Below are positions 42,538-51,869 of a stretch of 64,000 nucleotides of DNA, in pieces; position 1 is the stretch's first letter; the number at the start of each line of letters is the position of its first letter. The stretch is from positions 248,001 to 312,000 of the forward strand of contig CADCFN010000003.1 of NCBI GenBank assembly GCA_902800715.1, given 5' to 3'. The DNA is from an uncultured Bacteroidales bacterium (GTDB lineage Bacteria > Bacteroidota > Bacteroidia > Bacteroidales > Muribaculaceae). Below the pieces are notes generated by a model that was not told where the DNA came from, made no database searches, and saw nothing but the letters and a program-made list of their open reading frames with translations. Position numbers and translations under genes: made by a program.

Positions 42538-44262
42538 ATGTATATGAAAAAGATATTTTTATTGCTCTTTGCCGCAGTGGGTTTGATGACCGCTCTCTCA
42601 TCGTGCTCTGATGATGACTTCAACGAGAAGTATGCCGATCCGTCAAAGACCACTACTGTGGGTGTGCCCCAAGTATTCACCGGCATCATGCACAATGGTA
42701 ACCGCTGGATGAATCCCACCTACTGGCGCTACTACACCCAGTCCACTACGTCCGGCTGCTTCTCGGGCGTAATCGGCAATACCAATGGCCGCGGTCGTTT
42801 CCGTGGTGCCAGCGAGGGTTACTTCAACATCCGTTGGCAGGACTACTACAAGATGCTCACCCAGTACCGTCTGCTTGAGTATAACTACAACAACATGAAC
42901 GAGACCGAGAAACCCGCCAACGAGATCTTCTATCTCCTGGGTCGCACCATGGTAGAGGCTCAGTTGCACGAGGTGCTCTCCATCTGGGGTGATGTGCCCT
43001 ACAAGGGAGCCGGTACCCTGTGGATGACGGGTGACTATGACGCCGCCAAGCAGGCTGTTGCCTATGACGACGACGTCGATCTCTACAAGATGATTCTTGC
43101 CGACCTTAAGGAAGTGGGTGACTACTTCGCTAGCGGCAACGTGAACGCTGCCGGTCTGAGCTCGCTGGCCCGTCAGGACATCTCCTGCGCCAAGGGTTCG
43201 GCCGACATGTGGCAGAGGTATGTCAACTCGCTGCGCCTGCGCATTGCCCTGCACCTGGCCACTAATGGTGACCTCACTAGTGACGCCCGCAATGCCATCG
43301 CCGAGATTCTGAATAACCCCAGCAAGTATCCCTTGATTGAGAACAATAATCATAACATGGGTGTCGACGGCGAGACCTCGACCGACGACTACAACTATGG
43401 TAAGGGTATTGCCCAGGCTCTCGCTGGCCGCAGCGAAGGCTCTGGTTCACAGGCCATGCTCGACGCTATGAACGTTCCTGCTAACGGTATCCCCGATGCC
43501 AACACCGACCCCAGGATTGCTGCCATCTATGACTGCAACCCCGACGGTGAGTATGTTGCCTATGACAACTCCCTGACCGATGCTCAGATCAGTGATATCG
43601 CAACTGCCAAGGACGCCGAGTACAAGGCACGCGGTATCCCCTACTGCAACTACTACTGCTACATCGACACCATCGCAATGGCTGGTTGGGCAACCTATCA
43701 GGGTAATGCCAACCTGAACGGTATCTGGATCAGCGCAGCCGAGGTTGCCCTGAGCAAGGCCGAGGCCTATCTGATGGGCTATGGTGTGGGCGCCGATGTT
43801 GCCAAGGCTAAGCAGTGCTTCATCGACGGTGTTGCCTACTCCAACGAGTACTATTGGGACATTAAGCTGGGTTCATCCCTGGCCAAGGACGGCAACGACA
43901 GCTACAACGGCTATCGTAAGCTGGAAGTTCCCGTCTTCGATGATTTCACCGCTTATGCCAACAGCATCTGGCAACCCACCCAGGAGTGTATTGCTACCCA
44001 GCTGTGGCTGAACTTCGGTTTCATGAATGAGCTCGAGGCTTGGAATGTCACCCGCCGCACCGGTTATCCCAACGTGAAGTTCATGAAGGACAACCAGCAG
44101 AGTGACTATCCCACTCCTCCCCATCGTCTGCCTTATCCCAGCGATGAGCTGAACTTCAACTCCACCAATGTTCAGAACGCTATCCAGACCAACTACAAAG
44201 AGCCCACTGGTTACTACACCAAGCTCTTCTGGGCCAAGGATAACTACTATTCACTCTTCTAA
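42538..44262 (+). CDS. SusD/RagB-family surface lipoprotein
   Basis: Surface nutrient-binding lipoprotein that caps the SusC channel. The 574-residue protein has a lipoprotein signal with lipobox LSSC (Cys at about 23) and helical TPR-like segments typical of SusD-like proteins. Examples are IRWQDYYKMLTQYRLLEYNY, the SusD-like LHEVLSIWGDVPYKGAGTL, RYVNSLRLRIALHLA and the C-terminal MNELEAWNVTRRTGYPNVKF. Starts at codon 1 or 3 (both ATG) are possible. It shares the unusual codon bias of susC. An intrinsic terminator follows at 44301-44335, closing a two-gene operon. Confidence 0.93.
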   Translation: MYMKKIFLLLFAAVGLMTALSSCSDDDFNEKYADPSKTTTVGVPQVFTGIMHNGNRWMNPTYWRYYTQSTTSGCFSGVIGNTNGRGRFRGASEGYFNIRWQDYYKMLTQYRLLEYNYNNMNETEKPANEIFYLLGRTMVEAQLHEVLSIWGDVPYKGAGTLWMTGDYDAAKQAVAYDDDVDLYKMILADLKEVGDYFASGNVNAAGLSSLARQDISCAKGSADMWQRYVNSLRLRIALHLATNGDLTSDARNAIAEILNNPSKYPLIENNNHNMGVDGETSTDDYNYGKGIAQALAGRSEGSGSQAMLDAMNVPANGIPDANTDPRIAAIYDCNPDGEYVAYDNSLTDAQISDIATAKDAEYKARGIPYCNYYCYIDTIAMAGWATYQGNANLNGIWISAAEVALSKAEAYLMGYGVGADVAKAKQCFIDGVAYSNEYYWDIKLGSSLAKDGNDSYNGYRKLEVPVFDDFTAYANSIWQPTQECIATQLWLNFGFMNELEAWNVTRRTGYPNVKFMKDNQQSDYPTPPHRLPYPSDELNFNSTNVQNAIQTNYKEPTGYYTKLFWAKDNYYSLF

Positions 44263-44300
44263 TGAAGAACGACATCAGTCCTGGTGACTGATTGAGATAG

Positions 44301-44335
44301 AATCCCCGGCAGGCAACAGCTTGCCGGGGATTTTT
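44301..44335 (+). terminator. Terminator of the susC-susD operon
   Basis: AATCCCCGGCA (44301-44311) pairs with TGCCGGGGATT (44322-44332) around a 10-base loop, followed by TTTTTC. Confidence 0.88.
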
Positions 44336-44399
44336 CTTGTTTCCAGGATTCTGGCAACATCCACCATCACATATCTAAATAATGACACTAATAATTTCC

Positions 44400-44430
44400 T
44401 TTGCAATGTCAAAAAAAAAATGTACTTTTG
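44400..44430 (+). promoter_or_regulatory. Promoter of the 44559 gene
   Basis: TTTG (44400-44403) and a perfect -7 box TACTTTTG (44423-44430) with 19 bases between. The leader is about 120 nt. Confidence 0.65.
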
Positions 44431-44558
44431 GCTATCTTTTTGTGCGCCAAGAATAGCCTATGATTGTTTTTTTGTTGTAAATCAACAAATTAAACGCTCT
44501 TGGCAAACAGAAAAACTCCTCTACATCAATGATTACAAACTACTAAATACAACTTATT

Positions 44559-46187
44559 ATGAAAAATTTTACACTGCGTTTCATGATGCTTGCCGCATTG
44601 TTGACGGCAATGGCATTACCAGCACATTCCGAGGTTGTTTATGTTCAGCCAGATGGTCCGGTTACCACCTACACCAGAACAAGTTGGGGATTCGGCCTCT
44701 TTCAAGGACAGGAAGAATATGAGATTATAGACCAGTCAGGCACCAATCTTGAAATCACATTTGAAGGGGGAAACCGCTGTTGGATTAAAAACATAGTTTT
44801 TTATTCTGAATGGGATTTTGAAGATTACTGGGTTGAAGGCTATGTTGAACGTGACACTGCGAATTTACAACCAAGGAGAATCACAGTACCTCTGGGACAG
44901 GTAATCCAACAGATATTCTTCAGATCCGATAACAGAAACCGTAGCTTTACACGCAGTGCGGTTCTTGCGTGGGGAACACTCAGCTTCTCTACCTCAAATT
45001 TGTCTGCGATCTCCTTTGCCAGGAATTATGATGTAACTTCGGTATCTTATATTATTGACGGCAATACCATTCACCAGGATGGCACAAGCGGCCCGGTTGT
45101 TGTGGACGCACAGGACGATGTGTCCTACGACAATATTACCGGCTTGGCAATTGTCTGGGAAGAAGAAGGGACGCCTGACCCAGGAGAGCCTTCTTTAGAC
45201 GGCGAATTGGCAGGCTATTTTGAGTGGGGAACCACGGCAGTTAATGTTGATGAACCCACGATTATCCAAGAGCAGCCAATCGGCACACTCAAAAACTACG
45301 AACGCAGTGGATACAGCATCTTCCGCAACCGTGGTGAAGCATCCGACTACACCATCGGCGAGCAATCGGGAATGGCCCAACTGGTTTACGCAAGCGATTA
45401 TATCGTTTACTTCAAGAATCCCCTCTGCCATCTGCAGTACGACACTTGGATTGAAGGCAGGAGCAGCAAGGACTACAAGACCATCACCATTACCCTACCC
45501 CAAATCATCCACAATGACCCGGTTACCGGTACCCAGACCCTGCTCTATTGGGGTAACAGCGACAACAAGAATGGATTCACGGTGAATGAAGACCATGCGG
45601 TTCGCGAGGTGACATTTACCGTCGAGAACGACACCATCATCATGCAGGGCAGTGAGGGTGATGGCATCGACATGCAAATGAAGGGTTTGACGGCATTCAC
45701 TTGGCCCAACCGTGATGAGTCAAAAAGCACCTGGGCTGAAACGCTTGATTTCAATACCATCTTTACACCCGAGGGGTCCCAGGAGAAAACCGCCGCTCCC
45801 TTAGGCAAATTCCAGCCTGTCGAAGGTTCAAACGACGTCATGGTGACGATTACCGCCACCGAGGGTGACGTTTACTACCGCATCAGATTCGAGAACGAAA
45901 TCGGAACTTGGCTGGCCTATCAGCAACCATTCGTCTTGACTGAGCCCGGTCACTATGTTATCGAGTATTACGCCAAGGCTGCCGACAAGTTGCCCAGCGA
46001 CATTCAAGCTCTCACGTTTGACATTTATCCTTCAACTGGTGTGAACGAGGCAATGGGCGCTCAAGCCATCGCCAGTGTACGCTACTTCAATGCCATTGGT
46101 CAGGAAGTGAAACGACCCCATGGCTTGACCATCAAGGTCATCACCTATACCGACGGCAGCAGCCAAGCCATTAAGGTAATCAAATAA
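44559..46187 (+). CDS. Secreted protein with C-terminal sorting-like domain, unknown
   Basis: A 542-residue exported protein: signal peptide MKNFTLRFMMLAALLTAMAL ending PAHS. Two copies of a beta-rich segment seem present, around ITFEGGNRCWIKNIVFYSEW and again around MAQLVYASDYIVYFKNPLCH. A domain resembling the chitobiase/hexosaminidase C-terminal type follows (GDVYYRIRFENEIGTWLAYQ, TEPGHYVIEYYAKAAD). The end, VRYFNAIGQEVKRP...IKVI...QAIKVIK, has the shape of a type IX secretion sorting domain, suggesting export to the surface. Function unknown. It is 12 nt upstream of cmk, so its promoter may also drive cmk-ispH. Confidence 0.78.
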   Translation: MKNFTLRFMMLAALLTAMALPAHSEVVYVQPDGPVTTYTRTSWGFGLFQGQEEYEIIDQSGTNLEITFEGGNRCWIKNIVFYSEWDFEDYWVEGYVERDTANLQPRRITVPLGQVIQQIFFRSDNRNRSFTRSAVLAWGTLSFSTSNLSAISFARNYDVTSVSYIIDGNTIHQDGTSGPVVVDAQDDVSYDNITGLAIVWEEEGTPDPGEPSLDGELAGYFEWGTTAVNVDEPTIIQEQPIGTLKNYERSGYSIFRNRGEASDYTIGEQSGMAQLVYASDYIVYFKNPLCHLQYDTWIEGRSSKDYKTITITLPQIIHNDPVTGTQTLLYWGNSDNKNGFTVNEDHAVREVTFTVENDTIIMQGSEGDGIDMQMKGLTAFTWPNRDESKSTWAETLDFNTIFTPEGSQEKTAAPLGKFQPVEGSNDVMVTITATEGDVYYRIRFENEIGTWLAYQQPFVLTEPGHYVIEYYAKAADKLPSDIQALTFDIYPSTGVNEAMGAQAIASVRYFNAIGQEVKRPHGLTIKVITYTDGSSQAIKVIK

Positions 46188-46199
46188 GAAAAAATCATC

Positions 46200-46901
46200 A
46201 TGGCACTCAAGAAAATCACAATCGCAATTGACGGACACTCGTCAACAGGCAAAAGCACAATGGCAAAATCGCTGGCCCGACGCATCGGCTATGCCTATGT
46301 AGACACCGGAGCGATGTACCGTGCCGTAACCCTGTTTGCTCTTCGCAACAAGCTCATCAAGGGCGAGCAAGTAGACGAGAAAGCGCTCAAACTGCACCTG
46401 AAACACGGTGACATCGTCATCACCTTCCGCCCGACTAAGGACGGCAAGAGCGTCACGGTGCTCAACGGACGCAACGTGGAGCGCTACATCCGCTCGATGA
46501 GGGTGAGCAACGTGGTAAGCATCATCGCCGCCATCGGCTTCGTACGCAAGGAGATGGTGCGTCAACAGCAGGCAATGGGCAAAGGCAAGGGACTAGTGAT
46601 GGACGGTCGCGACATCGGCACCGTAGTATTCCCTGACGCCGAGATGAAGGTTTTTGCGACAGCAAGGCCCGAAGTACGTGCCCAACGACGCTACGATGAG
46701 CTGCGCGCCAAGGGCGACACCACGACTACGTTCGAAGAGGTGCTCGCCAACGTCAACGAGCGTGACCGCATCGACAGCACGCGCAAGGAAAGTCCCCTGC
46801 GACAAGCCGACGACGCTGTCGTGCTCGACAACTCCAGCATGTCGATTGATGACCAGAACGAGTGGCTGTACCAGCTCTACCTCTCAAGAGCCAAGTGTTA
46901 A
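46200..46901 (+). CDS. cmk: Cytidylate kinase
   Basis: Phosphorylates CMP and dCMP to the diphosphates. P-loop GHSSTGKST (12-20), the CMP-binding region [30 protein letters not shown] and a lid with [10 protein letters not shown] and [15 protein letters not shown] are all present. The 233-residue length is standard. It follows a secreted-protein gene by 12 nt and is separated from ispH by a heptamer array that includes its own stop codon. Confidence 0.96.
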   Translation: MALKKITIAIDGHSSTGKSTMAKSLARRIGYAYVDTGAMYRAVTLFALRNKLIKGEQVDEKALKLHLKHGDIVITFRPTKDGKSVTVLNGRNVERYIRSMRVSNVVSIIAAIGFVRKEMVRQQQAMGKGKGLVMDGRDIGTVVFPDAEMKVFATARPEVRAQRRYDELRAKGDTTTTFEEVLANVNERDRIDSTRKESPLRQADDAVVLDNSSMSIDDQNEWLYQLYLSRAKC

Positions 46902-46951
46902 AAACAACCAGCTAATTGCTAAAAGCTAAGAGCTAATTGCTAAAAGCAAAA
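46889..46951. repeat. Heptamer array across the cmk stop codon (nine units)
   Basis: Nine in-register 7-base units: AGCCAAG, TGTTAAA, AACAACC, AGCTAAT, TGCTAAA, AGCTAAG, AGCTAAT, TGCTAAA, AGCAAAA. The second unit holds the TAA stop of cmk (46899-46901) and the last ends one base before the ispH ATG. Confidence 0.75.
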
Positions 46952-46952
46952 A

Positions 46953-47831
46953 ATGGCTATCATCGAGATAGACAAGGGATCGGGATTCTGCTTTGGGGTG
47001 ACAACAGCCATCAGCAAAGCCGAGGAGGAACTCAACAAGACCGGGCACCTCTACTGCCTGGGCGATATTGTACACAATACCGCCGAGGTGGACCGCCTTG
47101 CCAGCTGCGGACTGGAAACCATCACGCACGAACAGCTGGAGCAGCTACACGATGTGAAAGTGCTGCTGCGCGCCCACGGCGAGCCACCCGAAACCTACGA
47201 GACAGCACGCCGCAACCGCATCGAAATCATCGATGCCACTTGCCCCGTGGTGCTCAAGCTGCAACAGCGCATCAACGCCACTTTTACCAATGCCGAGGAA
47301 GGCAAGCCTGCACCACAGATTGTCATCTACGGCAAGCGAGGACACGCCGAGGTCCTGGGTCTGGTAGGCCAGACCCAGGGCCAGGCGACTGTCATCGAGA
47401 ACATTGACGAAATTGACAACATCGACTACAGCCGCGACATCTTCCTCTACTCCCAGACAACCAAGAGCGTGCAGGAGTTCCAGCACATCGTTGAGGAAAT
47501 CAAGCGGCGCGTGGAACCGGGAGTGACCTTCCGCAGTTTTGACACCATCTGCCGTTCGGTCGCTAACCGCATTCCACAGATACGCGAATTTGCACGCCAG
47601 CACGAGCTCATCCTGTTCGTCAGCGGTGCCAAGAGCAGCAACGGGCGCATCCTGTTCGCCGAGTGCCTCGACGCCAATGCCGACTCACACCTGGTGAGCA
47701 GCGAGGCTGACATCGACCCGGCATGGCTCAAGGGCAAAGAGCGTATCGGCATCTGCGGCGCCACATCAACGCCACGATGGCTCATGCAACGCGTGAGCGA
47801 CGCCGTTCAACAACTAACCATCAAAGAATAA
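46953..47831 (+). CDS. ispH: 4-hydroxy-3-methylbut-2-enyl diphosphate reductase
   Basis: Last enzyme of the MEP isoprenoid pathway, making isopentenyl and dimethylallyl diphosphate with a [4Fe-4S] cluster. The three cluster Cys are Cys13 (GSGFCFGV), Cys97 (DATCPVV) and Cys200 (FDTICRSV). Substrate-binding His residues are in DIVHNTAEV and RAHGEPPE, and the Ser/Asn pair is in SGAKSSNGRI. At 292 residues it is normal size. It feeds the prenyl synthase at 36789 and menaquinone synthesis. It lies downstream of cmk, separated only by repeats. Confidence 0.96.
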   Translation: MAIIEIDKGSGFCFGVTTAISKAEEELNKTGHLYCLGDIVHNTAEVDRLASCGLETITHEQLEQLHDVKVLLRAHGEPPETYETARRNRIEIIDATCPVVLKLQQRINATFTNAEEGKPAPQIVIYGKRGHAEVLGLVGQTQGQATVIENIDEIDNIDYSRDIFLYSQTTKSVQEFQHIVEEIKRRVEPGVTFRSFDTICRSVANRIPQIREFARQHELILFVSGAKSSNGRILFAECLDANADSHLVSSEADIDPAWLKGKERIGICGATSTPRWLMQRVSDAVQQLTIKE

Positions 47832-47832
47832 C

Positions 47833-47853
47833 AACTAAAAGCCAAGTGCTTTA
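47833..47853. repeat. Short degenerate heptamer run
   Basis: AACTAAA, AGCCAAG, TGCTTTA between ispH and the next gene; AGCCAAGTG also starts the array at 46889. Confidence 0.35.
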
Positions 47854-47865
47854 GTTCATCAGAAA

Positions 47866-49056
47866 ATGACCAAAAGAAACCTTACCATCATCATCATCCT
47901 GCTCTCCATCATGGACCTGGTGGCAGCAGGCTGGTACATGTCACGCCGCATCGAGACGGCAGGCAATATGGGAAAAGTATTTGACCAGCGCGATACGACC
48001 GAGGCCATCATCGAGGCAGATACCGTCACAACCGCGTCACAGCCCGACGTGTTTGATGACATGCAGTTCAATACCTACTATTTCACATCCAACACACCCG
48101 CCATCAAGGACGACCACAATACCTACTACACCAGCATCAAGCATGTGAAGGTCATATGGCCCGTGAAAGTGAATGGCGACAGCGAATTCACTAGTCTGAA
48201 CAAGGAGCTGATTAAAAACGCCTTTGATAACTCTCAGACCAAGATGAAGGACGCCAGATATGTGTACCTGAACTCACCCAATTTCAACAGACCCATCGGT
48301 GATGACTACCGCACCCTGGTCAAGGCGCCCAAGATTTATCCAGTTTACGGCAACGTGAGCCAAGTGCTTGTGTACCCCTATATGACATCTGACCGCCTGC
48401 TGGTCATGAAAATCGACAAAGTGGAGTACAACGGCAGCACGACAACCGAAAACACCACACACGTCCACTATGACCGGTTCAAGCAGCGTGTGCTCTCACG
48501 GCTCGATATCCTTGTCGCTGACGTGGATAAGGAAAACAAGCTGCTCAAGGTCATCAACAAGAAGATTGACGAGATGAACAGGCGCCGTGGCGACGACAAC
48601 CAGTTGCAACACGCCCTGAATGTTCCCAACGAAATCTGTTGCAACAAGAACGGCATCATGTTTGACTTCAAGCTTGGCTCCATTTACAACCAACCCATAG
48701 ATATCACCATCAGCTACGACCAGCTGGAACCGTTCTTCACCGAGGAGTTCAAGCAGTTGCAACACCACAATAAGGGCTACAAGATGTTTGACAACAACCT
48801 CAAGCCCGAGCCCATCAACGCATCACAGGCGCCAGTGGCCACTGCGACTACCACATTACCCTCTACTGCCACCAACGTGAGCAAGCCTGCCACGAAGCAG
48901 CACGTCAAGTCCAACTATTACAATAATGATTCCAGCAAGAAAAACAGCTGGTCTAAGCCAAAACGAACCAGTCGGAAGAAGTATAGCGGGGCAAAGCGTA
49001 GATCTGGATATCACGGATATTCTGGGAGGCGGCATTGGAGCCATCGCCGACGCTGA
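47866..49056 (+). CDS. Membrane-anchored DUF3298/RsiV-like protein with basic tail
   Basis: A 396-residue protein with an N-terminal signal anchor (about 6-24; LTIIIILLSIMDLVAAGWYM) and an extracytoplasmic domain. The middle resembles DUF3298/RsiV-type domains (YYTSIKHVKVIWPVKVNGDS, FKLGSIYNQPIDITISYDQLEPF); this assignment is tentative. After residue 310 the protein becomes a low-complexity Ala/Thr/Ser linker and then a strongly basic tail (KRTSRKKYSGAKRRSGYHGY). The last 34 codons (48953-49056) are antisense to the end of the convergent hydrolase gene, so the tail may exist only because an earlier stop was lost. Confidence 0.75.
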   Translation: MTKRNLTIIIILLSIMDLVAAGWYMSRRIETAGNMGKVFDQRDTTEAIIEADTVTTASQPDVFDDMQFNTYYFTSNTPAIKDDHNTYYTSIKHVKVIWPVKVNGDSEFTSLNKELIKNAFDNSQTKMKDARYVYLNSPNFNRPIGDDYRTLVKAPKIYPVYGNVSQVLVYPYMTSDRLLVMKIDKVEYNGSTTTENTTHVHYDRFKQRVLSRLDILVADVDKENKLLKVINKKIDEMNRRRGDDNQLQHALNVPNEICCNKNGIMFDFKLGSIYNQPIDITISYDQLEPFFTEEFKQLQHHNKGYKMFDNNLKPEPINASQAPVATATTTLPSTATNVSKPATKQHVKSNYYNNDSSKKNSWSKPKRTSRKKYSGAKRRSGYHGYSGRRHWSHRRR

Positions 49057-49981
49057 GGCCGCGCGATTCGAGCGCCTGTCGCATCGTGGTAAGCGCGATT
49101 TCCTCGGTATTGTTGTCCTTGCTCAAGTGGCACAAGAAAGCGTAGTGCAGACCTTCATGGTAATGCTCGGCAACAAAGTTTGCCGCCACTTCATTATCCA
49201 GATGCCCCTTCTCGCCCATCACGCGATCCTTGAGCATCTGTGAATAGCTGCCGTGCAGCAGCATTTCACGGTCATAGTTACATTCTATCATCAAGTAGTT
49301 GGCTCGGCTCATGTAATAGGCCGCGCGCTCGGTGATGACGCCCATGTCGGTCGCCACGACGAAGTGCTCGCCCTCATACTCGATGTCAAACCCCACGCTT
49401 TTCACGTCATGACTCGTTTCAAAGGCGGTAATCTCCATATCCATGATGCGGAAAGGAATTTCCTTGAAGATGGGCACATGGTGGTCATGGATGCGGCTTG
49501 AGATGCGGCACCGCTGCACCATCTGGGACATCACGCCCATCGTGCAGAAAACGCTGCACTTGCAACGGGTCACTGCCGGGTACAGGCATCTCATGTGGTC
49601 CTGGTGGGCATGGGTGAGCAAGACACCCTTCACCATATCGGGAGACACACCATTGCGCTCCAGAGCGTCGAACGCCTGGTCAAGCGTGAGGACATCCTGC
49701 CGCTCGGGATTTTTTTTCTTGCGGTGATACTTGACCGGCTCCCTAATGCCGGCATCGATGAGGATACCGCCACGCGGTGTACCCAGATAGGCACAGTTGC
49801 CACTGCTACCACTGCCGAAGCTCATGAAGCACAAACCCTTGCCCACACCGGTATAGCGGGGTTTAACAGGCTCCTCGACAACTTCAATATCAGACGATGG
49901 CGTATCGTTGCCATCCACATCAAAGTCAATCTTGACGGGGCGGCCTGTATTGGGAAATCCTTTGTATTTGTGTCCTGACAT
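48953..49981 (-). CDS. YycJ/WalJ-like metallo-beta-lactamase-fold hydrolase
   Basis: A 342-residue member of the YycJ/WalJ branch of metallo-beta-lactamase-fold nucleases. The fold starts at about residue 50 (MSFGSGSSGNCAYLGTPRGG) after a hydrophilic extension of 45 residues that shorter homologues lack. Metal ligands: THAHQDH, DATDM-like ATDMGVITE and the C-terminal HLSKDNNTEEIA. Relatives act in double-strand DNA processing or cell-wall regulation; the exact role is unknown. It lies 15 nt after the rsmI-like gene on the same transcript, and its 3' end overlaps the convergent 47866 gene by 104 bases. Confidence 0.88.
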   Translation of the reverse strand: MSGHKYKGFPNTGRPVKIDFDVDGNDTPSSDIEVVEEPVKPRYTGVGKGLCFMSFGSGSSGNCAYLGTPRGGILIDAGIREPVKYHRKKKNPERQDVLTLDQAFDALERNGVSPDMVKGVLLTHAHQDHMRCLYPAVTRCKCSVFCTMGVMSQMVQRCRISSRIHDHHVPIFKEIPFRIMDMEITAFETSHDVKSVGFDIEYEGEHFVVATDMGVITERAAYYMSRANYLMIECNYDREMLLHGSYSQMLKDRVMGEKGHLDNEVAANFVAEHYHEGLHYAFLCHLSKDNNTEEIALTTMRQALESRGLSVGDGSNAASQNIRDIQIYALPRYTSSDWFVLA

Positions 49982-49996
49982 AATGCTGTGTGCTAA

Positions 49997-50716
49997 TCAA
50001 TGGAACAAAAGGAAAATCGTGGGAATCTTGTGGTAATCATAACGCGACTGTTTCCATTCGGCCAGCGAGCGTGTGATGATGCTCTGGCTCTCACCGGTGA
50101 TATCGCTGGCAACACACAGTCGCAGGCTGCCCGGCAGACGCTGGGCAAGGTCGGCGATGAGCTGGTTGTTGCGATAAGGTGCCTCGATGAAAATCTGGGT
50201 CTGCTGCTCACGTTCGATGCGGCGCGTCATCTCCTTGAGGCGTGCCTGACGAGCCTGAGCATCAACAGGCAGATAGCCCTCAAAAGCAAAGCGCTGACCG
50301 TTAAAACCCGATGCCATCAGACTCATCAAGATGCTCGACGGTCCCACCAGCGGGAACACCTTGTACCCCCTGCGCTGGGCGATGGCGACCAAATCGGCGC
50401 CCGGGTCGGCAACCGCGGGACAACCCGCATCACTGATTATGCCCACAGCCTCACCTCTTGCAATAGGCGCTAACAGTCCCTCAAGAGCAGCCGTATCCTT
50501 GAGGTCGGTGTGCTCGTTAAGTTCATTGAAGGTAAGGCTGTCAATATCGATGTCGCGGTCACATTTCTTGAGGAAACGGCGTGCCGAGCGCAGACTCTCA
50601 ACGACAAAATACCTGATGCCGCGCACAACCTCAATGTTGTGTGCGGGCAACACCCGTTCCAGCGCCACATCGCTCAACTGGGTAGGTATCAAGTATAAAC
50701 CGGCCTCCAGCATCAA
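49997..50716 (-). CDS. RsmI-like SAM-dependent methyltransferase
   Basis: A 239-residue member of the tetrapyrrole (corrin/porphyrin) methylase superfamily related to RsmI, which 2'-O-methylates C1402 of 16S rRNA. Motifs: LYLIPTQLSD at the N-terminus, GEAVGIISDAGCPAVADPG, VFPLVGPSSILMSLMASGF, RFAFEGYLPV and FIEAPYRNNQL. The Bacteroidota carry two such proteins; the variant DAGCPAVADPG instead of DAGTPGISDPG marks the divergent second type, so the exact target is uncertain. It has a good divergent promoter and is followed by the WalJ-like gene. Confidence 0.88.
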   Translation of the reverse strand: MMLEAGLYLIPTQLSDVALERVLPAHNIEVVRGIRYFVVESLRSARRFLKKCDRDIDIDSLTFNELNEHTDLKDTAALEGLLAPIARGEAVGIISDAGCPAVADPGADLVAIAQRRGYKVFPLVGPSSILMSLMASGFNGQRFAFEGYLPVDAQARQARLKEMTRRIEREQQTQIFIEAPYRNNQLIADLAQRLPGSLRLCVASDITGESQSIITRSLAEWKQSRYDYHKIPTIFLLFH

Positions 50717-50746
50717 TCGCTATAAAATACCTTTAATTTTAACTTG

Positions 50747-50776
50747 CAAATATAATCATTTTTTTCTTTCTGCAAG
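50747..50776 (-). promoter_or_regulatory. Promoter of rsmI-like/walJ-like operon
   Basis: Minus-strand -7 box TATATTTG (50747-50754) and TTG at 50774-50776. Confidence 0.6.
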
Positions 50777-50856
50777 TTTTTTTTCACGACTACTGAAAAA
50801 AATCAAATAAATCCTGCTTTTGTTCCTGCCTTGTGTCGATTTTAGATATTTTTGTG

Positions 50857-50864
50857 TAATTTTG
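50857..50864 (+). promoter_or_regulatory. -7 box of phoH-menG
   Basis: TAATTTTG, a perfect box, about 25 bases before the phoH ATG at 50889. It diverges from the rsmI-like promoter about 100 bases away. Confidence 0.55.
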
Positions 50865-50888
50865 TGCTTAGAATTAGACTACTATTGA

Positions 50889-51869
50889 ATGATCGAACGA
50901 CACATTATTATTGATAACGTGGATCCCGTGACCTTTTACGGGGTGAACAACAGTAACATACAACTCATCCGCAACCTGTTTCCCAAACTGCGCATGGCGG
51001 CGCGTGGCAGCGTCATCACGGTCATCGGTGACGATAGCGAGACAGCCGACTTTGAACAGAAAATCCATTCTCTTGCCGACTACTGCGCGACCTACAACAC
51101 CCTGCCCGAAGATGTCATCATCGACACCATCAAGGGGGCTCCTCCCAAGCAGCTCAAGATGGACGACGTCATCGTCTATGGCGTGAATGGCAAGCCCATC
51201 AGCGGCCGCACGCCCAATCAGCAGCTGTTGGTGAAAAAGTTCTCCGAAAACGACTTGACGTTTGCGCTTGGTCCCGCGGGAACAGGTAAGACCTACCTGG
51301 CGGTGGCACTTGCCGTACGGGCGCTGAAGAACCGTGAAGCCCGCAAAATCATCCTCTCTCGCCCCGCAGTAGAAGCTGGCGAGAAACTTGGTTTTCTGCC
51401 TGGCGACATGAAGGACAAGATTGACCCCTACCTGCAACCGCTCTATGACGCACTCGAGGACATGATACCGCAGGCCAAGCTCAAGGAATACATGGAGAAT
51501 AACGTCATCCAGATTGCGCCCCTGGCGTTCATGCGTGGTCGCACCCTCAACGATGCCATCATCGTGCTCGATGAGGCACAGAACACTACCACACATCAGA
51601 TTAAGATGTTCCTTACCCGTCTGGGCATGGGCTCCAAGATGATTGTTACGGGCGATACGACACAGATTGACCTGCCGCGCAGCACCACATCGGGCCTGAT
51701 TCATGCCTTGCGTGTACTCGACGGCGTGAGGGGTATCGGCAAGGTGGAATTTGAGAAAAAGGACATCGTGCGCCACCAGTTGGTGCAGCGCATTGTCGAG
51801 GCCTACGAGCGCTTCCATGAGGAAGAAAAACTCTTGGCACAGTCCTTTAACAAGGAGGAGAAAGCATGA
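50889..51869 (+). CDS. phoH: PhoH family ATPase
   Basis: Cytoplasmic P-loop ATPase of the PhoH/PhoL type, probably an RNA-associated helicase-like protein. Walker A GPAGTGKT (128-135), the family block ILSRPAVEAGEKLGFLPGD, AFMRGRTLNDAIIVLDEAQN with Walker B, and VTGDTTQIDLP are all present. The 326-residue length is usual. Its last codons overlap the menG start as ATGA (51866-51869), implying translational coupling, although the two roles are not obviously related. Confidence 0.94.
   Translation: MIERHIIIDNVDPVTFYGVNNSNIQLIRNLFPKLRMAARGSVITVIGDDSETADFEQKIHSLADYCATYNTLPEDVIIDTIKGAPPKQLKMDDVIVYGVNGKPISGRTPNQQLLVKKFSENDLTFALGPAGTGKTYLAVALAVRALKNREARKIILSRPAVEAGEKLGFLPGDMKDKIDPYLQPLYDALEDMIPQAKLKEYMENNVIQIAPLAFMRGRTLNDAIIVLDEAQNTTTHQIKMFLTRLGMGSKMIVTGDTTQIDLPRSTTSGLIHALRVLDGVRGIGKVEFEKKDIVRHQLVQRIVEAYERFHEEEKLLAQSFNKEEKA

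Noticed and set aside
40575-42719. 714-codon minus-strand frame opposite susC
   Set aside because: Antisense shadow created by the skewed codon use of susC; the product is low-complexity Val/Gly/Leu without domains.
44321-44722. Plus-strand frame before the secreted protein gene
   Set aside because: It overlaps the terminator, promoter and signal peptide of the gene at 44559 in another frame.
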